Of a stretch of DNA of 64,000 nucleotides, positions 53,877 through 63,727 are shown piece by piece (the stretch's first letter is position 1; the number at the start of each line of letters is the position of its first letter). The DNA lies in the NCBI RefSeq assembly GCF_001654845.1, contig NZ_LXES01000025.1, forward strand, positions 1-64,000. Direction: 5' to 3'. The stretch is from Enterobacter soli ATCC BAA-2102 (GTDB taxonomy: Bacteria; Pseudomonadota; Gammaproteobacteria; Enterobacterales; Enterobacteriaceae). The notes under the pieces were generated by a model. That model worked only from the letters and a program-made list of their open reading frames with translations. It searched no databases and had not been told where the DNA came from. A program made the translations under genes and the position numbers.

Positions 53877-54362
53877 TCAGGAGATGAAGTTCATACCCTG
53901 TTTCAGCACCAGATCGCAGGCTTTGGTTTTCACCTCTTTCGCCAGCGAAGAGTTACCGAGGGTGCTGAGGTTAAGCTGCTGGCCGTTTTGCGCATTCAGC
54001 AGGCCCTGAATACCGTCCATATAGTTGGTATCTTGTTTCTGCTCCTGCGTATCCAGACCCAGTTTGCCAAGCACCTGGTTTTTAATGTTCTGGGTGTCGG
54101 TCACGGAAGCCAGTTTTTGCTTCGCGCAATATTCCAGAATACCTGCTGCGTTGTTCATGGTGCCCGCGCTCAGGCTCTGGCTGCTGCTACCTAACAGGCT
54201 GGTGAGGGAAGAGGCGGACAGGCCACCCTGAGAGCTGCTGCTACTCTCTTTGGTAAGCTCGTTGGCGGCGCTGGTCAGTGAATCTTGCCATGATGCGGCC
54301 TGCGCAACGCCGGATACCAGCAGCGCGCCTAATACTGTGCTGAGAAGAACGTGTTTTTTCAT
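53877..54362 (-). CDS. yjjA: DUF2501 periplasmic protein YjjA
   Basis: 161 residues with a signal peptide (HVLLSTVLGALLVSGVAQA). The mature part is Ser- and Gln-rich (ESSSSSQGGLSASSLTSLLGSSSQSL) with a conserved CAKQKL and a C-terminal VKTKACDLVLKQG. Family members have no assigned role. It lies between opgB and dnaC, as in E. coli. Confidence 0.9.
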   Translation of the reverse strand: MKKHVLLSTVLGALLVSGVAQAASWQDSLTSAANELTKESSSSSQGGLSASSLTSLLGSSSQSLSAGTMNNAAGILEYCAKQKLASVTDTQNIKNQVLGKLGLDTQEQKQDTNYMDGIQGLLNAQNGQQLNLSTLGNSSLAKEVKTKACDLVLKQGMNFIS

Positions 54363-54448
54363 AATTGCTTACTCGAACAAAGCCCGTTTTGGGCCGAAAG
54401 TGGAGTCAGTATATACCTCTTGTCGCGCCGGTATTTCCTGGAAATTTC

Positions 54449-55186
54449 CTAATACTCTTTGCCGGTAACGCGACTGCGATAACTATCCCAGTCAAAGATG
54501 ACATACAGGCTGTTACCGAGCTTCATACGATCCATCACGCGTTCACCCAGCAGACGGGTCATTTCGTCGATATTGTGGTTAGTCAGCATCCCGGTTGGGC
54601 GTTTTGACGAGGAACGGCGGTCGACAATCTGGTTGATGATCACCTTTTCATAGCGAGATTCGGTCTGAACGCCAATCTCATCAATGACCAGTAAATCGAC
54701 GTTACTCAGGTCGTTAAGCAGCTGTTCTTCGCTGGTTTCGCGGTTGCTGAAGGTGTCTTTCATGGCGGACATGATATCGGCCACGGTGATAATCAGCACC
54801 GATTTACCGCGCAGCAGCAGCTCGTTACAGATGGCGGCTGCAAGATGATTTTTCCCGGTGCCGGGCTTACCGCTGAAAATGAAGCTGGCGATGTTACCGT
54901 CGAATTCGTCTACATACTGACGTGCGGCGGCCAGGGCGTTCATCTGCCCCTGCGATTCCACTTTGTAGTTATCAAACGAGCAGTTCTGGTGCAGCGGGCG
55001 GATGCCGGAGCGGTTGAACGTGCGCTGCATTTTCATGGCCCGGTTTTCACGGGCGAGGGCAGCGGCGCGGATTTCACCTTGCTCTTTCTGCCAGGCCAGC
55101 AGTTCTTCACCGGTCGTAAACGCGGGTTTGACGTTGGCAGGCATCATTTTTTGCAGACGTTTCATCAGGTCGCCGACGTTTTTCAT
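54449..55186 (-). CDS. dnaC: DNA replication protein DnaC
   Basis: 245 residues, as in E. coli. An N-terminal DnaB-binding region is followed by an AAA+ ATPase with Walker [15 protein letters not shown], Walker B LLVIDEIG and sensor region [11 protein letters not shown]. It loads the DnaB helicase. It overlaps the dnaT gene by 4 bases; the two work together in primosome assembly. Confidence 0.97.
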   Translation of the reverse strand: MKNVGDLMKRLQKMMPANVKPAFTTGEELLAWQKEQGEIRAAALARENRAMKMQRTFNRSGIRPLHQNCSFDNYKVESQGQMNALAAARQYVDEFDGNIASFIFSGKPGTGKNHLAAAICNELLLRGKSVLIITVADIMSAMKDTFSNRETSEEQLLNDLSNVDLLVIDEIGVQTESRYEKVIINQIVDRRSSSKRPTGMLTNHNIDEMTRLLGERVMDRMKLGNSLYVIFDWDSYRSRVTGKEY

Positions 55187-55728
55187 TTAGCACCTCGGAA
55201 TCCATTGGGGATCTGTTTGTCTGGTTCGGAAAAGGCGTTGATATCGCGCTTTGGCTGGCCGCCGTTACTGGCGCGGTTCATCTGAATGCTGCGCGCCAGT
55301 TTTTGCTGCCACTGGACATGGTGGAACACTTTGCCTTCAGCCTGCCAGTAGGCGGTGAATGCCGCCAGCTCTTCGGGGGTAACGGTTTGCGCGAGCGCAA
55401 TCCCCCATAACGCGGCCTGGCGCTGGAAATCGGCGTCAGGTTGCCATCCGGCGTACATGGCAAATTTCCCCATCGGCACGGCGACCGGGGTGCTTCCCGG
55501 CTCTTCAAAGAACTGGTTATCCAGAGTCACATCGCTCACCGGGCGCGACAGACGCGCTTCGAGATCCAACAGCTGCGCCAGACGTTCAGGCGTGATCGCA
55601 TAAAACGCCGGTGCGTTATCAGCGAATACCGCGAGCGTGCCGTTTTCGGCGTTGGTCAGTACACCACGGGGATCGTGCATAAACGCATCGATACCCGCAA
55701 TGCTGGTGGTCAGGATTCTGGAAGACAT
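55183..55728 (-). CDS. dnaT: Primosomal protein DnaT
   Basis: 181 residues (179 in E. coli). [24 protein letters not shown] at the start and the C-terminal single-strand DNA-binding region ([50 protein letters not shown]) are characteristic. It takes part in PriA-dependent replication restart and hands over to DnaC-DnaB. Confidence 0.96.
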   Translation of the reverse strand: MSSRILTTSIAGIDAFMHDPRGVLTNAENGTLAVFADNAPAFYAITPERLAQLLDLEARLSRPVSDVTLDNQFFEEPGSTPVAVPMGKFAMYAGWQPDADFQRQAALWGIALAQTVTPEELAAFTAYWQAEGKVFHHVQWQQKLARSIQMNRASNGGQPKRDINAFSEPDKQIPNGFRGAK

Positions 55729-55817
55729 AACACTTTCTCTACTGATTACTACGGGCGTGATATGGGCTTATGGTAGCACAGAGAGGAAGAGGGGATGGAG
55801 GGGGAAAGTGCAGGTGA

Positions 55818-55838
55818 CCCTCTCCCACCGGGAGAGGG
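55818..55838. repeat. GC-rich REP-like hairpin, copy 5
   Basis: CCCTCTCCC (55818-55826), loop ACC, GGGAGAGGG (55830-55838), in the gap between dnaT and ohr. Confidence 0.65.
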
Positions 55839-55854
55839 AATTAATCGGCCGTGA

Positions 55855-56283
55855 TTACGCGATGATATTCAGCGTCACGTCGATATTGCCGCGAGTGGCG
55901 TTAGAGTACGGGCAAACAATATGCGCAGCATCAACCAGTTTTTTCGCTTCGGCTGCATCCATACCTTCAACGTGAATGTTAAGTTTCGCTTCGATACCAA
56001 AACCAGTTGGCAGCGGGCCAATACCCACTTCGCCTTCGATAAACGCGTCTTTCGGCAGGGAGAATTTATCGCGGGCTGCAACAAACTTCATCGCACCCAG
56101 GAAGCAGGCAGAATAGCCGGCTGCGAAAAGCTGTTCCGGGTTAGTCACTTCACCACCCATGCCGCCCATCTCTTTTGGCACACCCAGTTTCACATCCAGT
56201 ACGCCGTCGGAAGAGGTTGCACGGCCATCGCGGCCTCCGGTTGCTTTTGCTTTGGCAGTGTAGACAACTTTTTCTAAAGACAT
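55855..56283 (-). CDS. Organic hydroperoxide resistance protein (Ohr)
   Basis: 142 residues of the Ohr branch of the OsmC family. Reactive C60 is in YSACFLGAM and resolving C124 in [13 protein letters not shown], with the conserved Arg in GGRDGR. It reduces organic hydroperoxides with lipoylated partners. The start at [12 protein letters not shown] fits the family better than the Met seven codons upstream. It lies behind its MarR-type regulator, and a repeat shared with the regulator's promoter lies 38 bp before the start. Confidence 0.92.
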   Translation of the reverse strand: MSLEKVVYTAKAKATGGRDGRATSSDGVLDVKLGVPKEMGGMGGEVTNPEQLFAAGYSACFLGAMKFVAARDKFSLPKDAFIEGEVGIGPLPTGFGIEAKLNIHVEGMDAAEAKKLVDAAHIVCPYSNATRGNIDVTLNIIA

Positions 56284-56320
56284 GGCAGGTTCCTCATCTT
56301 GCATTTATATGTGCTATTAA

Positions 56321-56335
56321 ATAGCGTGCGATATA
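56321..56335 (-). promoter_or_regulatory. Candidate OhrR operator before ohr
   Basis: ATAGCGTGCGATATA, 12 of 15 bases identical to the element at 56834-56848 before ohrR, in the same orientation. It is located where it would cover the ohr promoter. Confidence 0.55.
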
Positions 56336-56367
56336 TATGTGTAAATAAATACGCGTAAAGTATAGCC

Positions 56368-56820
56368 TTACGCGCGCTGTAGCTGTTGTCGCAAGAGCTC
56401 AAGCTGTTGCTTAAGCTCTGCCAGGGTGGCGGTATCACATTTCGCGGCACAACCCACCGCCTGCGGAATACCTACGGCCTGTTGTTGCAGGCTGCTTCCC
56501 GCGTCGCTCAGGGTTACCACAACCTGACGTTCATCTTTACGGGAGCGATGGCGGTTAATCAGCCCGGCGCTCTCCAGACGTTTCAGCAAAGGCGTGAGCG
56601 TGGCTGAGTCAAGAAACAAACGTTCGCCAATCTCCGACACCGTAATATCATCCTGCTCCCAAAGCACCAGCATCACCAGGTATTGTGGGTAGGTCAGGTT
56701 AAGCGGTGCCAGCAGTTGCCGGTACAGCTTGTTAAGCGCCAGGTTTGCCGAGTAAAGGGCAAAACAGAGCTGGTTATCCAGCAGCAGCGCGGGGGTGGTG
56801 TCGTTCGTTTTTGCGTTCAT
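56368..56820 (-). CDS. OhrR-type MarR regulator of organic peroxide stress
   Basis: 150 residues. C19 in [20 protein letters not shown] is the peroxide-sensing Cys of OhrR, and C125/C129 near the C-terminus ([12 protein letters not shown]) could form a disulfide with it, as in 2-Cys OhrR. The winged helix reads [44 protein letters not shown]. It represses ohr and itself until oxidised. The pair lies between dnaT and yjjB, where E. coli has nothing. Confidence 0.9.
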   Translation of the reverse strand: MNAKTNDTTPALLLDNQLCFALYSANLALNKLYRQLLAPLNLTYPQYLVMLVLWEQDDITVSEIGERLFLDSATLTPLLKRLESAGLINRHRSRKDERQVVVTLSDAGSSLQQQAVGIPQAVGCAAKCDTATLAELKQQLELLRQQLQRA

Positions 56821-56833
56821 GAGATGAATATAG

Positions 56834-56848
56834 ATAGTGCACGATATA
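56834..56848 (-). promoter_or_regulatory. Candidate OhrR operator before ohrR
   Basis: ATAGTGCACGATATA, 14 bp before the ohrR start, nearly palindromic around TGCA (ATAGTGCACGAT). It is the partner of the element before ohr. Confidence 0.55.
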
Positions 56849-56861
56849 ATTGCAAGCTATT

Positions 56862-57500
56862 TTATGGGCAGGTATAGCGGAGCGCCACCTGAACTGCCAT
56901 TTTACGATAGTGTTGGCGTTGCGCCTGCTCGTCTGCGCCATCTTCAAACAGCAGCGTAAAGGTGTAGCTGTTAGCAACATAGTGGAAGCTAAAACTGCTG
57001 ATAAGACGGTGAAGATCGCGCGCCTCTACCGTCTGATTAAACAGCTGCTTTTCTTTTCCGCGTTGCAGGATCCCGGCGAGAAGTTCCAGCGCGCTGCGGT
57101 TGACCTGACGCAGGTAGCTCGACTGCTGCATAAAGCGGCCGCGCTGCATGTTTTCCATGCAGATAATACGGATGTAGTCCGGGTGGTCGGCGTGATAATC
57201 AAAGGTGGACTCAACCAGGTGCACCAGCGCTTCAACAGGCGGCATTCCAGCCAGGCTCAGCTCTTTTTCACTGGCGCGGATTTGCGTATAAACGTGCTCC
57301 AGCGCCAGTAGATAGAGATTTTCTTTGTTTTTGAAGTGGTACACCACCATGCGTTTGGTGGTGCCTGCCTTTTCCGCAATCTGTTCCATGCGGGCGCCGT
57401 TCAGCCCATACTCGGCAAAAAGCTCGATGGCGCTGTGAAAAATTTTATCCTTCAGGCTGCCTTCATTGTGGTCGGGGAATTCGCTGCCAGGGTTAGCCAC
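56862..57500 (-). CDS. TetR-family transcriptional regulator
   Basis: 212 residues. N-terminal helix-turn-helix (KIFHSAIELFAEYGLNGARMEQIAEKAGTTKRMVVYHFKNKENLYLLALEHVY) of the TetR/AcrR type with the YHFKNKE recognition helix; the C-terminal ligand domain is of the TetR_C type seen in NicS-like proteins. Its target is not clear: the next genes on the same strand are ohrR (42 bases away) and, upstream, yjjB-yjjP. It is missing at this point in E. coli. Confidence 0.82.
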   Translation of the reverse strand: MANPGSEFPDHNEGSLKDKIFHSAIELFAEYGLNGARMEQIAEKAGTTKRMVVYHFKNKENLYLLALEHVYTQIRASEKELSLAGMPPVEALVHLVESTFDYHADHPDYIRIICMENMQRGRFMQQSSYLRQVNRSALELLAGILQRGKEKQLFNQTVEARDLHRLISSFSFHYVANSYTFTLLFEDGADEQAQRQHYRKMAVQVALRYTCP

Positions 57501-57565
57501 TTCATTTCCTTATCGTCACCAAACGGAATGCAGGGATTATCACCACGGCAGCGCGAGAACACAAA

Positions 57566-58806
<1,241 letters not shown>

Positions 58807-59216
58807 GATTACCCTGAAGAGAAGAAGGATTGCTTGCCTGATGGCCCGGAATGTTTACTTTTAGCACAAAGTGCGGGATAGCTGGCTCTGGGTCAGATCA
58901 AGATTTGTGCAAAGAGTTGCAGCGATGATGTGCCGGGGCGTCAGGCGAATAAACATTCGTAATTTGAATATTTAATTCTGGAATATTCAAATTATATATT
59001 TAGTTTTGCTAATTTTATATTTTCAATATTATAACGGTAGTGTAATTAAAATTTATTTCTATTTGTGAGATATTAGACCTGTTTGGGGCAATTCTTATAC
59101 CATCGAGCTTTATCTTAATATATGCCAGTAAAAATCGTCTTTTCATTCAGGAATGAATAAACATTTATCTGAATGCGTTTAACACTATTTAGTAAAAGAA
59201 AGGATTCGGAGGGTCT
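58807..59216. promoter_or_regulatory. AT-rich promoter region of yjjQ-bglJ
   Basis: 410 bases, mostly A+T from 58955, between the divergent yjjP and yjjQ genes. In E. coli this promoter is silenced by H-NS and relieved by LeuO, and the composition here suits that. A perfect 13-bp inverted repeat is listed separately. GGAGGG lies 6-7 bases before yjjQ. Confidence 0.55.
58960..58994. promoter_or_regulatory. Perfect 13-bp inverted repeat before yjjQ
   Basis: TAATTTGAATATT (58960-58972), 9-base spacer, AATATTCAAATTA (58982-58994). Its AT content and symmetry suit a LysR-type or H-NS-antagonist site, with LeuO as an obvious candidate. Confidence 0.5.
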
Positions 59217-59954
59217 ATGTTGCCATTGAATGGTAAACACGGAGTAGTCATCAGCAAGATACCTGTTATGCAGTCTGGCCTGGGCGGGGTAATGGCACGT
59301 AATTTCCCTGACTATGAACTGACCTATTGTTGTTCGTTACAAGAACTCACGTTGCTTCAGCTGCGCAGGGCTGACGTTATTATTGCGGATATTTCTGGTG
59401 ATTACAGGAACCCGCGCGGCACCCTTGAGCAATATTATGGGTTGTTAAATCAATACCGGGGGATCCACTGGATATTCCTGGTTTCTCGTCCGCTTTACGC
59501 AAGCGCGGTCGAGCTGCTCATGCGGCCTGAAACAACGCTATTGTCCGATATGGAACCGATAGAAGGCGTCATTACTGCGATTCGCGCCGGCAGAGAACGT
59601 GCCGAACGAATAAGCCAGACCTTACTCACGCCTGATTCCCAGGAGTTCGGTGAAAAGAGTGAATCGTTTATCGCGCTAACCCATTCGGAACGTAAGGTAC
59701 TGCGTCTGCTGGGTAAAGGTTGGGGAATTAATCAAATTGCTACATTGCTCAAGAAGAGCAACAAAACGATCAGTGCTCAAAAAAACAGTGCCATGCGACG
59801 GTTGTCATTGCGCAGTAATGCGGACATGTACGCATGGATCAGCAGTGTACAGGGAATGAGAGAGCTGAGTCTGATGTCAGCCTATGGGGAGTTTGAGGAA
59901 TGGAAAAGACCACTGCAACAAGACATATCGCCCTCATCGAAAATTGCACAATGA
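59217..59954 (+). CDS. yjjQ: LuxR-type regulator YjjQ
   Basis: 245 residues with a C-terminal LuxR helix-turn-helix ([45 protein letters not shown], about 158-205) and a degenerate receiver-like N-terminus. In E. coli YjjQ represses flagellar, capsule and other surface genes. bglJ begins 55 bases inside its end. Confidence 0.88.
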   Translation: MLPLNGKHGVVISKIPVMQSGLGGVMARNFPDYELTYCCSLQELTLLQLRRADVIIADISGDYRNPRGTLEQYYGLLNQYRGIHWIFLVSRPLYASAVELLMRPETTLLSDMEPIEGVITAIRAGRERAERISQTLLTPDSQEFGEKSESFIALTHSERKVLRLLGKGWGINQIATLLKKSNKTISAQKNSAMRRLSLRSNADMYAWISSVQGMRELSLMSAYGEFEEWKRPLQQDISPSSKIAQ

Positions 59955-60586
59955 GTGCGATTGGGCTGATGCATCTCTTCGCTATGCCACAACTCAGTGA
60001 TTATAAGCTGCATCTGTTTACATGTGCCGACAGATTAAAAGCTGCATTTTCCCATACTTCCTTTTTTTCGGTTATTTATTCACTCTCAGATGCGCGCGAA
60101 GAACGCCGGAATTGTCTTTCCTGTATGCGGGAGCTTGCCCTGACTCATAACGATATACAGCGGATTGTATTGGCATCTGATGAGATGGAGGCGAAGCTGG
60201 TTAGCCACCTTTTTCCATCCCGTCTTCACGGCATCATCAACAAAGCGGTTCCGCTGATTGAGCTACTGGATGAACTGTCGGCATTGCTGAGTGAAACCCG
60301 GCGTGTGAATGACAATATGCTCAATCACTGGTACGTGAGCCATAACCGGCTGTTGAGTCCTACCGAGCGGGCGATTTTGCGTTTTATGTCTTTTGGGTAC
60401 TCCATCCCGGAAATCGCGACCCAGCTTGAACGCAATATCAAAACGATCCGCGCACATAAGTTTAATGCCATGGTGAAGCTGGGGGTGAATTCTGATGTGG
60501 GGTTGCTGGATGCAGCCGATCTTCTTACACATCTTCCCGTTGGGGAAGGTCGCCGAACCGCATTAACTGTTCCGGCGTTTTCGTAA
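59900..60586 (+). CDS. bglJ: LuxR-type regulator BglJ
   Basis: 228 residues. The N-terminus [19 protein letters not shown] resembles E. coli BglJ, and the helix-turn-helix is [45 protein letters not shown]. BglJ acts as a heterodimer with RcsB and in E. coli switches on bgl and other silenced genes. The 55-base overlap with yjjQ fixes co-expression. Confidence 0.87.
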   Translation: MEKTTATRHIALIENCTMSAIGLMHLFAMPQLSDYKLHLFTCADRLKAAFSHTSFFSVIYSLSDAREERRNCLSCMRELALTHNDIQRIVLASDEMEAKLVSHLFPSRLHGIINKAVPLIELLDELSALLSETRRVNDNMLNHWYVSHNRLLSPTERAILRFMSFGYSIPEIATQLERNIKTIRAHKFNAMVKLGVNSDVGLLDAADLLTHLPVGEGRRTALTVPAFS

Positions 60587-60593
60587 TGCTATC

Positions 60594-60618
60594 CAGCGCC
60601 AGATGAGCTCTGGCGCTG
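60594..60618. terminator. Shared hairpin between bglJ and the YbaK-type gene
   Basis: CAGCGCCAGA (60594-60603), loop TGAGC, TCTGGCGCTG (60609-60618). Perfect 10-bp stem between convergent genes, without a U-run on either side. Confidence 0.5.
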
Positions 60619-60621
60619 CGA

Positions 60622-61080
60622 TTAAATGCAGACATCTACCCATTTTGCCGAGGTTAGCTCAGCCATTCTCTCCGGGGAAATGCGCACTGCGCTGTGAATG
60701 GCCCCCGCAGCAGGTAGCACTTCCGGGTATTGTTTTAAGGAGACATCACAATAGACCGAGAGAGGGTTTTCCAGCCCAAATGGGCAGACGCCTCCTACAG
60801 GATGGCCAGTAACGGTGACCACTTCATCACTGCTGAGCATTCGCGCTTTTGCGCCAAATGTGTCCTTCAGTTTTTTGTTGTCCAGGCGCGCATCTCCCTT
60901 CGCGACAACCAGGATCACTTCGTTTTTCACTTTTAACGATAGCGTTTTGGCAATTTGCCCCGGTTCAACGTGATGAGCGGCAGCAGCCAGCGCAACGGTC
61001 GCAGTGCTTTGGCTAAGCTCAATCACTTCTATCTCGGGTGCGTTGTCGGCAAAAAACTGCTGTACAGACTGCAAACTCAT
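60622..61080 (-). CDS. YbaK/EbsC-family aminoacyl-tRNA deacylase
   Basis: 152 residues with the YbaK fold: IAKTLSLKVKNEVILVVAKGDARLDNKKLKDTFGAKARMLSSDEVVTVTGHPVGGVCPFGL. The Lys in AKTL and the GGVCPFGL loop are typical of prolyl-tRNA editing-like domains (YbaK, ProX, YeaK), which remove misacylated amino acids from tRNA. The exact substrate is uncertain. It stands alone between bglJ and the PTS gene, divergent from the latter. Confidence 0.82.
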   Translation of the reverse strand: MSLQSVQQFFADNAPEIEVIELSQSTATVALAAAAHHVEPGQIAKTLSLKVKNEVILVVAKGDARLDNKKLKDTFGAKARMLSSDEVVTVTGHPVGGVCPFGLENPLSVYCDVSLKQYPEVLPAAGAIHSAVRISPERMAELTSAKWVDVCI

Positions 61081-61198
61081 TGTTTCCTCCTGACAAATAT
61101 CCTGCGTAATCTGTCATAAGAAATTATGCTCTGTAAATATCTCTTAAGTAACAAATATCCCATATGGCCGATTTCTGGATCGCCTTCACATTCACGGA

Positions 61199-61219
61199 AA
61201 CCGGTTACAGTAACCGGTT
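61199..61219. promoter_or_regulatory. LacI/GalR-type palindrome before the EIIC gene
   Basis: ACCGGTTACAGTAACCGGT with perfect 9-bp arms, extended by A and T at the ends. It contains two AACCGGTT cores like those bound by AscG or GntR-type repressors. It lies about 190 bp before the PTS gene. No LacI-family gene is in the window. Confidence 0.6.
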
Positions 61220-61287
61220 GCAGAGCGTGAGTGAGAGATTAATACTGATTACGTAACGTCCCCTGTATCCAATAATAAGAGCAAATT

Positions 61288-61395
61288 ATGAAACCATTCC
61301 GTTTGAGCAGTACTGCTGGTAAACGACCCGGCAAGGTTGTGAAGCTGATGTATGGAACAACGTGTGGCGTGAATGCGCCCGAAACGAACGTCTGA
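61288..61395 (+). CDS. Possible 35-codon small ORF upstream of the EIIC gene
   Basis: ATG at 61288 reads MKPFRLSSTAGKRPGKVVKL and ends in NAPETNV before a TGA 13 bases ahead of the EIIC start. It is basic, with no membrane segment. A purine-rich AATAAGAGC lies before it. It could be a leader peptide linked to the PTS gene or a chance frame; conservation would decide. Confidence 0.35.
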   Translation: MKPFRLSSTAGKRPGKVVKLMYGTTCGVNAPETNV

Positions 61396-61408
61396 CAGGA
61401 GATCTGCT

Positions 61409-62755
61409 ATGTCTGCCAACCATGCTGCGTTTAATCTGATTTTCCGTTTCGTTGAGAACTATGTCAGCCCGATTGCCGGGCGGATCTCCTCCCAACGTCA
61501 TGTGATGGCTATCCGTGACGGGTTTATCTCCGCCATGCCATTCATGATCGTCGGTTCATTCTTGTTAGTGTTTGCTTACCCACCATTCTCGCCAGATACC
61601 ACCTGGGGCTTTGCCCGCGCCTGGCTGGATATGGCGAAGCAATTTGAAGGCCAGATCCTGACGCCGTTTGATATGACGATGGGCATTATGTCCATTTATA
61701 TCTGTGCGGCCATCGCCTATAACCTGGGCAAACATTACGTTAAGTCGCATCAGCTTGACCCGTTCATGTGCGCCATGCTGTCGCTGATGGCATTTCTGCT
61801 GGTGGCTGCGCCGAAAACCAAAGGCACGTTGCCGGTAGACAGCCTGGGCGGCACAGGGATCTTTACCGCCATTCTGGTTGCCGTTTACTGTGTGGAATTG
61901 ATGCGTTTCCTGAAAGCGCACAACATCGGTATCCGCCTGCCGGATCAGGTGCCACCGATGATCAAAAACTCGTTCGACCTGCTGATCCCGGTCCTGGTTG
62001 TGGTGTTGACGCTTTACCCTCTGAGCCTGTTGATCCAGTCTGAGTTTGGGATGCTGATCCCACAGGCCATTATGTCTATCTTTAAACCACTGGTCTCTGC
62101 GGCGGACTCATTACCGGCGATCCTGCTGGCGGTACTGATTGGCCACTTGCTGTGGTTTGCGGGTATCCACGGGGCGGCAATTGTCTCCGGGATGCTGCAA
62201 ATGTTCTGGCTGACCAACCTCGGTGCAAACCAGACGGCACTGGCAGCCAGCCAGCCGCTGCCACATATCTTTATGGAAGCGTTCTGGACGTTCTTTATCG
62301 TGATCGGTGGTTCGGGTGCCACGATGGGGTTGGTTATCTGCTACCTGCGCAGCCGCTCCGCACACCTGCGTTCGATTGGCCGTCTGAGCGTGGTACCAAG
62401 CTTCTTTAACATCAACGAACCCGTTATTTTCGGTACCCCAATTGTCATGAACCCGGTGTTCTTTATTCCCTTCCTGCTGGCACCGATGGTTAACGCCGTG
62501 CTGGCGTGGGCGGCAATGAAGCTGGATCTGATTGGACGCGTGATTTCAGTTGTTCCCTGGACGGCACCTGCACCTGTCGGCGCGGCCTGGGCACTCGGCT
62601 GGGACTTCCGTGCTGCGGTGCTGGTGATTCTGCTGGCGCTGGTTTCCGCCATCATCTACTTCCCGTTCTTCAAAGTGTACGAGAAGCAGCTGCTGGAGCA
62701 GGAAGCAGAAGAAGCGCAGCGTAATGCCGAAGAGGACAACCAACAAGTTGCCTAG
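61409..62755 (+). CDS. PTS EIIC permease, lactose/cellobiose family, without partner subunits
   Basis: 448 residues with 8-10 membrane segments: NYVSPIAGRISSQRHVMAIRDGFISAMPFMIVGSFLLVFAYPPF, LLWFAGIHGAAIVSGMLQMFWLTNLGAN with the sugar-site WFAGIHG, and FNINEPVIFGTPIVMNPVFFIPF with the NEPVIFG motif. These are the EIIC signatures of ChbC and CelB types. No EIIA or EIIB gene lies next to it, so it must borrow them from elsewhere. CAGGAGA lies 6 bases before the start. A terminator follows. E. coli lacks this gene between bglJ and fhuF. Confidence 0.92.
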   Translation: MSANHAAFNLIFRFVENYVSPIAGRISSQRHVMAIRDGFISAMPFMIVGSFLLVFAYPPFSPDTTWGFARAWLDMAKQFEGQILTPFDMTMGIMSIYICAAIAYNLGKHYVKSHQLDPFMCAMLSLMAFLLVAAPKTKGTLPVDSLGGTGIFTAILVAVYCVELMRFLKAHNIGIRLPDQVPPMIKNSFDLLIPVLVVVLTLYPLSLLIQSEFGMLIPQAIMSIFKPLVSAADSLPAILLAVLIGHLLWFAGIHGAAIVSGMLQMFWLTNLGANQTALAASQPLPHIFMEAFWTFFIVIGGSGATMGLVICYLRSRSAHLRSIGRLSVVPSFFNINEPVIFGTPIVMNPVFFIPFLLAPMVNAVLAWAAMKLDLIGRVISVVPWTAPAPVGAAWALGWDFRAAVLVILLALVSAIIYFPFFKVYEKQLLEQEAEEAQRNAEEDNQQVA

Positions 62756-62763
62756 GTAAAAGC

Positions 62764-62790
62764 AAAACGGCAACTTCGGTTGCCGTTTTT
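62764..62790 (+). terminator. Rho-independent terminator of the EIIC gene
   Basis: AAAACGGCAAC, loop TTCG, GTTGCCGTTTTT. Perfect stem with a UUCG tetraloop and T-run. Confidence 0.92.
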
Positions 62791-62800
62791 GATATTTGTC

Positions 62801-62821
62801 CCCTCTCCCGGTGGGAGAGGG
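62801..62821. repeat. GC-rich REP-like hairpin, copy 6
   Basis: CCCTCTCCC (62801-62809), loop GGT, GGGAGAGGG (62813-62821), between the EIIC terminator and fhuF. Confidence 0.65.
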
Positions 62822-62843
62822 CATCGCCGGGCAAATCACACCA

Positions 62844-63632
62844 TTACTTCAGCGTACAATCCCCACATTGCTGAACATCCGGCAAGCGATAGCGCTGACA
62901 GCAGGTACGACGAACCAGAAGCCCGTCACGTGGCACAACGGTGCGGAACAGCGGGTTATCGCGGCCATCGGAAAGTTGTTTGGCAAAGAAACAGGACTGG
63001 CGCAGGGCTTCGACTTTCTCATCGCCGAGTAGCGGTTTCATCTCCGTCAGATACCAGTGAATTAAATAACCGGTATTACTCCAGATTAGCTTCCCGTTAA
63101 TTTCACCCGTCTCTTCCAGTGCATCAATCACCGGGATCAAAGCGCGAGTGACAAGGCTCTCCATGCGCTGCTGGGCGGAAAGATGTCCCGCGTGTTTATC
63201 TTCATGGAGATCAATCCAGAAACAGGCCGCTCGCCCGGTTTCGTGGAACTCTACGTGGAAAAATTCCGGGGAGAGGTCCAGCATCGCGTCCTGGGTTAAC
63301 AGGGCCAGCATCATCGGAGGAACCATCAACCCGACATACCACTGCGCCCAGAGGGAGAGCAGCGGTTTGTTTTCCCGCGCCATAGTGGGCTGGTTGCGAT
63401 AGATATGGTCTGAATAGGCGGCAAACAAGGATTGCCGCTCTACCGGAGTACGCCACTGAGCAAGCGTCATGGCGTGATGTGGGTGTGGTTCATCCAGCTT
63501 TATGAAATCCAGCAGATGAGCGCGCGTTTCGGCGATTTTCTCCCGAATGGCGTCCGCAAGCGTAACACTCCCCGTGGAGAGACTGGCTCGCCAGAGTAGA
63601 GGTTCAACGGCTTGTGCGGTACGAGTGGCCAT
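62844..63632 (-). CDS. fhuF: Ferric siderophore reductase FhuF
   Basis: 262 residues as in E. coli. The C-terminus has the unusual [2Fe-2S] ligand set CC-x10-C-x2-C (RRTCCQRYRLPDVQQCGDC). It reduces hydroxamate-siderophore iron in the cytoplasm. A Fur box lies just upstream. Its place next to bglJ, apart from the EIIC insertion, follows E. coli. Confidence 0.95.
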   Translation of the reverse strand: MATRTAQAVEPLLWRASLSTGSVTLADAIREKIAETRAHLLDFIKLDEPHPHHAMTLAQWRTPVERQSLFAAYSDHIYRNQPTMARENKPLLSLWAQWYVGLMVPPMMLALLTQDAMLDLSPEFFHVEFHETGRAACFWIDLHEDKHAGHLSAQQRMESLVTRALIPVIDALEETGEINGKLIWSNTGYLIHWYLTEMKPLLGDEKVEALRQSCFFAKQLSDGRDNPLFRTVVPRDGLLVRRTCCQRYRLPDVQQCGDCTLK

Positions 63633-63650
63633 AGTTTCGGATAGGAATCT

Positions 63651-63670
63651 AAATGATAATGATTGCCAAT
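63651..63670 (-). promoter_or_regulatory. Fur box before fhuF
   Basis: Minus-strand ATTGGCAATCATTATCATTT carries the AATCATTATCATT part of the Fur consensus, 19 bp before the start codon. Iron repression is expected. Confidence 0.75.
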
Positions 63671-63727
63671 CCTAACTATAGATAATACCGATCGCAAGAC
63701 TTTTGTCCGGGATGTGCGACAGCGCAG

